From positions 1 to 26,714 of IMG/VR virus record IMGVR_UViG_3300028763_000029: a stretch of 26,714 nucleotides of DNA; one strand, written 5' to 3'. The notes beneath the pieces are model-generated. The model was given only the letters and a program-made list of their open reading frames with translations, searched no databases and was not told where the DNA came from. A program made the position numbers and the translations under genes. Shown one piece after another: positions 23,780 through 26,714 of the stretch. The stretch's first letter is position 1. Each line of letters starts with the position of its first letter. Source of the stretch: a virus.

Positions 23780-24346
23780 ATGAAACTACGTATAGATAAT
23801 TATTTATTTGATAAAAATGCAAAAACAATAACATTTACAGACTATGCATCTGTGGATATAAGCGGAATATTATTGATAACAAATGTTGTTGATAACATTA
23901 TTATTTATAACTTTGCCAATAACTTGCTTGGAGGCACTGTTGTAAATAATGTTTTAACATTAACATATAACACATCTGGAATGTCTAACACCGATAGTTT
24001 GCAGATTTTTTATGATGATGGGAATTCAGCTGCATTGGCGGCATTGCAATTAACATTGAATACAATGCTGGATAATGATAATGCTCTTGCAAGACAAATA
24101 CTTCAGCTACTCAGACCATTAGGCGTTACAGTTGGGGGTACTGGACGATTGAGTTTAGATGTGTTCAGTATAGGAACATTGCCAACATTAACAAATGTTA
24201 CGACAGTCGGAACTGTAACCAATTTAGGCGCAAGTGCAACATTAGCAACATTAACAAATCAAACCAATATTGGTGGATTAAATGCTTTAGACCAACAATT
24301 TAACATAGCACATATAGCATTTAATACATTGAGAAATTTAGTATAA
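23780..24346 (+). CDS. Tail fibre or baseplate-associated beta-rich protein
   Basis: This 188-residue protein begins with a beta-domain (ITFTDYASVDISGILLITNV, then IIYNFANNLLGG and MSNTDSLQIFYDDG) that I recall as a common domain of phage tail structural proteins; no function has been assigned to it. A helical middle (about 85-110, LQLTLNTMLDNDNALARQIL) could form a trimeric coiled stem. Then come GVTVGGTGRLS and a Thr/Leu/Gly-rich strand-repeat region (TLTNVTTVGTVTNLG), and a helical end. It is in the fibre operon. TATAAATA at 24344-24351 overlaps its stop codon, just before the next gene. Confidence 0.72.
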   Translation: MKLRIDNYLFDKNAKTITFTDYASVDISGILLITNVVDNIIIYNFANNLLGGTVVNNVLTLTYNTSGMSNTDSLQIFYDDGNSAALAALQLTLNTMLDNDNALARQILQLLRPLGVTVGGTGRLSLDVFSIGTLPTLTNVTTVGTVTNLGASATLATLTNQTNIGGLNALDQQFNIAHIAFNTLRNLV

Positions 24347-24361
24347 ATAAAAAATATAATT

Positions 24362-26714
24362 ATGACAATAAAAAAAGTTTGGGATACTCCATTATGGCTT
24401 CCGACTGCTCAATTTAGAACAGCAACAAGTGCAACATCTTCGATGACGGTATCTAAAGATACGCTTGGAAGATATATATATTATCTTGCTGGCACATTAT
24501 TTTATAAATATGACACATGGAAAGATACTCATATTAAATTGGCTTCGCCACCTATCGCAGCTGTAACCGCATCATGTATTAAATTTACAGCCGATGATGG
24601 TTATAGAGGTAATTGCTTATCTGGCGGTACAAATGTTATGAAAATTGCTGGATTAAATGGCGATATATTGGTGGGCGAAACTATAAAAATAATGCAAGGC
24701 AAAGGTGTTGGTCAGGAGAGAACTATAACTAATTCCACAGGTGTTAAGGTTGAAAAATCTGGCATTGTGACATCAGCTTCCGCAACATCTATAGGAGACA
24801 CAACAAAAAAATGGGAAATAAATCAATGGATCGGATATCAAGTACGAATCGTTGCAAATACTGGTTTGAGTCAGATTAGAAAGGTTTTATATAATGACGC
24901 AAGCACGTTGTATTTTCAAGACCCGAATTATCAGCAGCTTGAAGTTTGGAATAATACAGCATTTTCAGCAACAGCACCTTACGCTTTACCTGCTTCAACG
25001 GCTGGTTCGCAATCAAACTATTATATAGAATCATCTATTATCACAGTTGATTCTGACTGGACAGTTGTACCTGATGCGTCGTCATCTTATGTAGTAAAGG
25101 GTGGCGGAGTTTATATGTTATCAGCAGTAGCTGGTGCACCATTTAGTTCATTACAGTTTTACGATGTATTATCGGATACTTGGACAACAAAAACAGCTAT
25201 AGGTGGATTGTTATTGGCAGCATTAGGTACAGACTTTTCAATGGAAATAATAACAAGAGCAACGCCATATGAATCTGGCACATCAACTTCAACAACCACT
25301 AGAACATTAACAGATACATCGAAAACACTTGAGATTGATCGATATTGTAATTATGAGCTAAGAATAACAAGTGGCACTGGTATGGGTATGAAAAATCGTA
25401 TAGTATCTAACGGAGTGAATTATTATGAAGTTGAACATCCGTTTCTAGTGCAGCCAGATGCGACATCGACATATGAAATACGTGGAGAAACTAAAAAAAT
25501 ATATGTTGTGGGCAATAATGCTTCATCTATTTACCAGTATTGTATTGATTTTGATCAATGGATAACGGGGCCGTCAATAGATTTGGGACAAACTAGAAAC
25601 GCATCTATCTCATATCCAGGTCAGGAGGCTCAGGCTATATTCTCTGGCGTTATAAATCCTAATGGAATTAAAGTGTTAAACCCAACGCCAACAGTGAAAG
25701 GCTCAGGATATGCCGTTGGTGATTTATTTAACATTACGACTGTCGGTACTGTTGGAAAGGGACGTGTTGAATCTATAAGTACTGGTGGGGCAGTTGAATC
25801 GGTATCATTATATTCAGCTGGATTGAATTATACCACAGGGTCAGGTAAAGCTACCACAATTATTTCAGGTGGTGGTAATAATGCTTTAACGGTAAATATA
25901 ACCACTGTTGGAACTGTTGCAAGAATGACAACTGTCAGCAATGTAAATTTTTATAAGGGAGACACTGTTACTGTTGCAGGTTGTAATGAGTCTGCATGGA
26001 ACGCACCGTATTCTATACTTGCGATTGATTCATTAACCACTTTTGATCTTGTGACAACAGCTACACTTACAATTGTACCATCATTTGTGAATAGTGTTGT
26101 ATTGATTGTAGATTCAACAAAGAATTGGGTTGTCAATGAACATGTTGGCAAAATTGTTAAACTTGACGTCGCAGGTACGTCACCAACCACACAATTAAGA
26201 AGAATTACATCAAATACAGCAACAACATTAACAGTTGCGACCATTGTGGCAGGTGTCAACGGTACATCAAGATATGCTATTCATGGGCCTGAAGGATTTG
26301 GCAGGGATAGAATGTATGATCTAATTTCTGAAAATGGCGAAGGGCATGCAGCAAGTGGAACATCTGTTACTTTAACTGACACGAGTAAGAATTGGCAGGT
26401 TAATCAGTTCCTTGGTTATAAGGTTAGAATTATTGCAGGCACTGGCGTAGGTAGTGAAATAGCTATTTCAGCCAATGATGCCTCAACTCTAACTCTCACT
26501 ACGCCAGGATTTACGCCAGATTCTACGACAAAATATGCTGTTATGGGAGCACATGGGACTGCTAACGGCACATTTGCGCTTACAACATTGGGAGACACTA
26601 CAAAGAATTGGACTGTGAATAAATGGGCTGGCAAAAGAGTTGTTTTTACATCGGGTACTGGACAAAGACAGGAAAGTACAATAGCGTCTAATACTGCAAC
26701 TGTTTTGACATTTG
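24362..26714 (+). CDS. Large repeat-built tail fibre or receptor-binding protein (3' end off the window)
   Basis: The frame is open from the ATG at 24362 to the right edge: 784 residues and continuing. Beginning MTIKKVWDTPLWLPTAQFRTA, it has two kinds of structure. Kelch-like beta-propeller blades appear as RYIYYLAGTLFYKYDTW, YMLSAVAGAPFSSLQFYD and KIYVVGNNASSIYQYC. A module with the form LTDTSKNWxVNxxxGxxVRI...GTG...ISxNxASTLT...PDxTSxYxIxG occurs at about 24775-24930, 25275-25510, 26088-26300, 26350-26560 and from 26563 on. No signal peptide or membrane segment is present. It is probably an adhesin at the end of the tail. The last module is cut by the window. The motif TATAAATA lies 10 bases before the start. 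Confidence 0.88.
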   Translation, partial: MTIKKVWDTPLWLPTAQFRTATSATSSMTVSKDTLGRYIYYLAGTLFYKYDTWKDTHIKLASPPIAAVTASCIKFTADDGYRGNCLSGGTNVMKIAGLNGDILVGETIKIMQGKGVGQERTITNSTGVKVEKSGIVTSASATSIGDTTKKWEINQWIGYQVRIVANTGLSQIRKVLYNDASTLYFQDPNYQQLEVWNNTAFSATAPYALPASTAGSQSNYYIESSIITVDSDWTVVPDASSSYVVKGGGVYMLSAVAGAPFSSLQFYDVLSDTWTTKTAIGGLLLAALGTDFSMEIITRATPYESGTSTSTTTRTLTDTSKTLEIDRYCNYELRITSGTGMGMKNRIVSNGVNYYEVEHPFLVQPDATSTYEIRGETKKIYVVGNNASSIYQYCIDFDQWITGPSIDLGQTRNASISYPGQEAQAIFSGVINPNGIKVLNPTPTVKGSGYAVGDLFNITTVGTVGKGRVESISTGGAVESVSLYSAGLNYTTGSGKATTIISGGGNNALTVNITTVGTVARMTTVSNVNFYKGDTVTVAGCNESAWNAPYSILAIDSLTTFDLVTTATLTIVPSFVNSVVLIVDSTKNWVVNEHVGKIVKLDVAGTSPTTQLRRITSNTATTLTVATIVAGVNGTSRYAIHGPEGFGRDRMYDLISENGEGHAASGTSVTLTDTSKNWQVNQFLGYKVRIIAGTGVGSEIAISANDASTLTLTTPGFTPDSTTKYAVMGAHGTANGTFALTTLGDTTKNWTVNKWAGKRVVFTSGTGQRQESTIASNTATVLTF

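Noticed and set aside
1839-24361. tRNA or other structured RNA genes in the gaps
   Set aside because: All gaps are at most about 110 bases, A/T-rich and accounted for by hairpin terminators or promoter-like motifs; no cloverleaf pattern was seen by eye.

Overview
The window is part of the genome of a large, AT-rich, tailed double-stranded DNA phage of the T4-like myovirus kind. It carries a recognisable T4-type head and packaging set: major capsid protein (gp23-like), scaffold (gp22-like), prohead protease (gp21-like), portal (gp20-like) and large terminase (gp17-like). It also carries a giant baseplate hub protein with a peptidoglycan-cleaving domain and a run of tail fibre genes. The standard genetic code reads through every gene. 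No start codon has a clear Shine-Dalgarno sequence; leaders are A/T-rich. At least two upstream regions hold a TTG-N18..20-TAnnTTTG pattern typical of Bacteroidota promoters. A Bacteroidota host is therefore my inference, not something shown directly.

Layout. Positions 1-1486 (minus) hold a GIY-YIG homing-endonuclease-like gene running off the left edge, overlapped by a small gene (1467-1838) with a Cys-His-Asp pattern. Positions 1917-5713 (minus) hold protease, scaffold and major capsid protein, read in that order and closed by a hairpin terminator. The 1691-residue hub gene (5800-10875) lies on the plus strand, inverted inside the head-gene block. It converges with a 252-residue unknown gene (10906-11664, minus) on a shared bidirectional terminator. 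Positions 11744-16745 (minus) hold portal, large terminase and a 160-residue protein just upstream of the terminase. The terminase carries a 143-residue mini-intein. Positions 16852-20066 (minus) hold a 783-residue acidic, repeat-containing protein and a nucleotidyltransferase-fold protein. From 20173 to the right edge everything is on the plus strand: a LamG-like tail protein and then five closely spaced tail fibre or adhesin genes, the last running off the window.

How it fits together. The scaffold and protease build and mature the prohead around the portal, and the terminase fills it once its intein has spliced out. The hub and fibre genes make the cell-contact end of the tail. A ten-base motif, A(G/C)TATTTATA, recurs in gene direction in the short gaps before at least six of these genes and is the best candidate for a phage-specific late promoter element. 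The most notable items are this motif, the terminase intein together with a free-standing homing endonuclease, the inverted hub gene, the terminator that also holds a promoter, and the unexplained 783-residue and nucleotidyltransferase proteins beside the head genes. No gap between genes exceeds about 110 bases, and I saw no tRNA gene, CRISPR array or insertion sequence.
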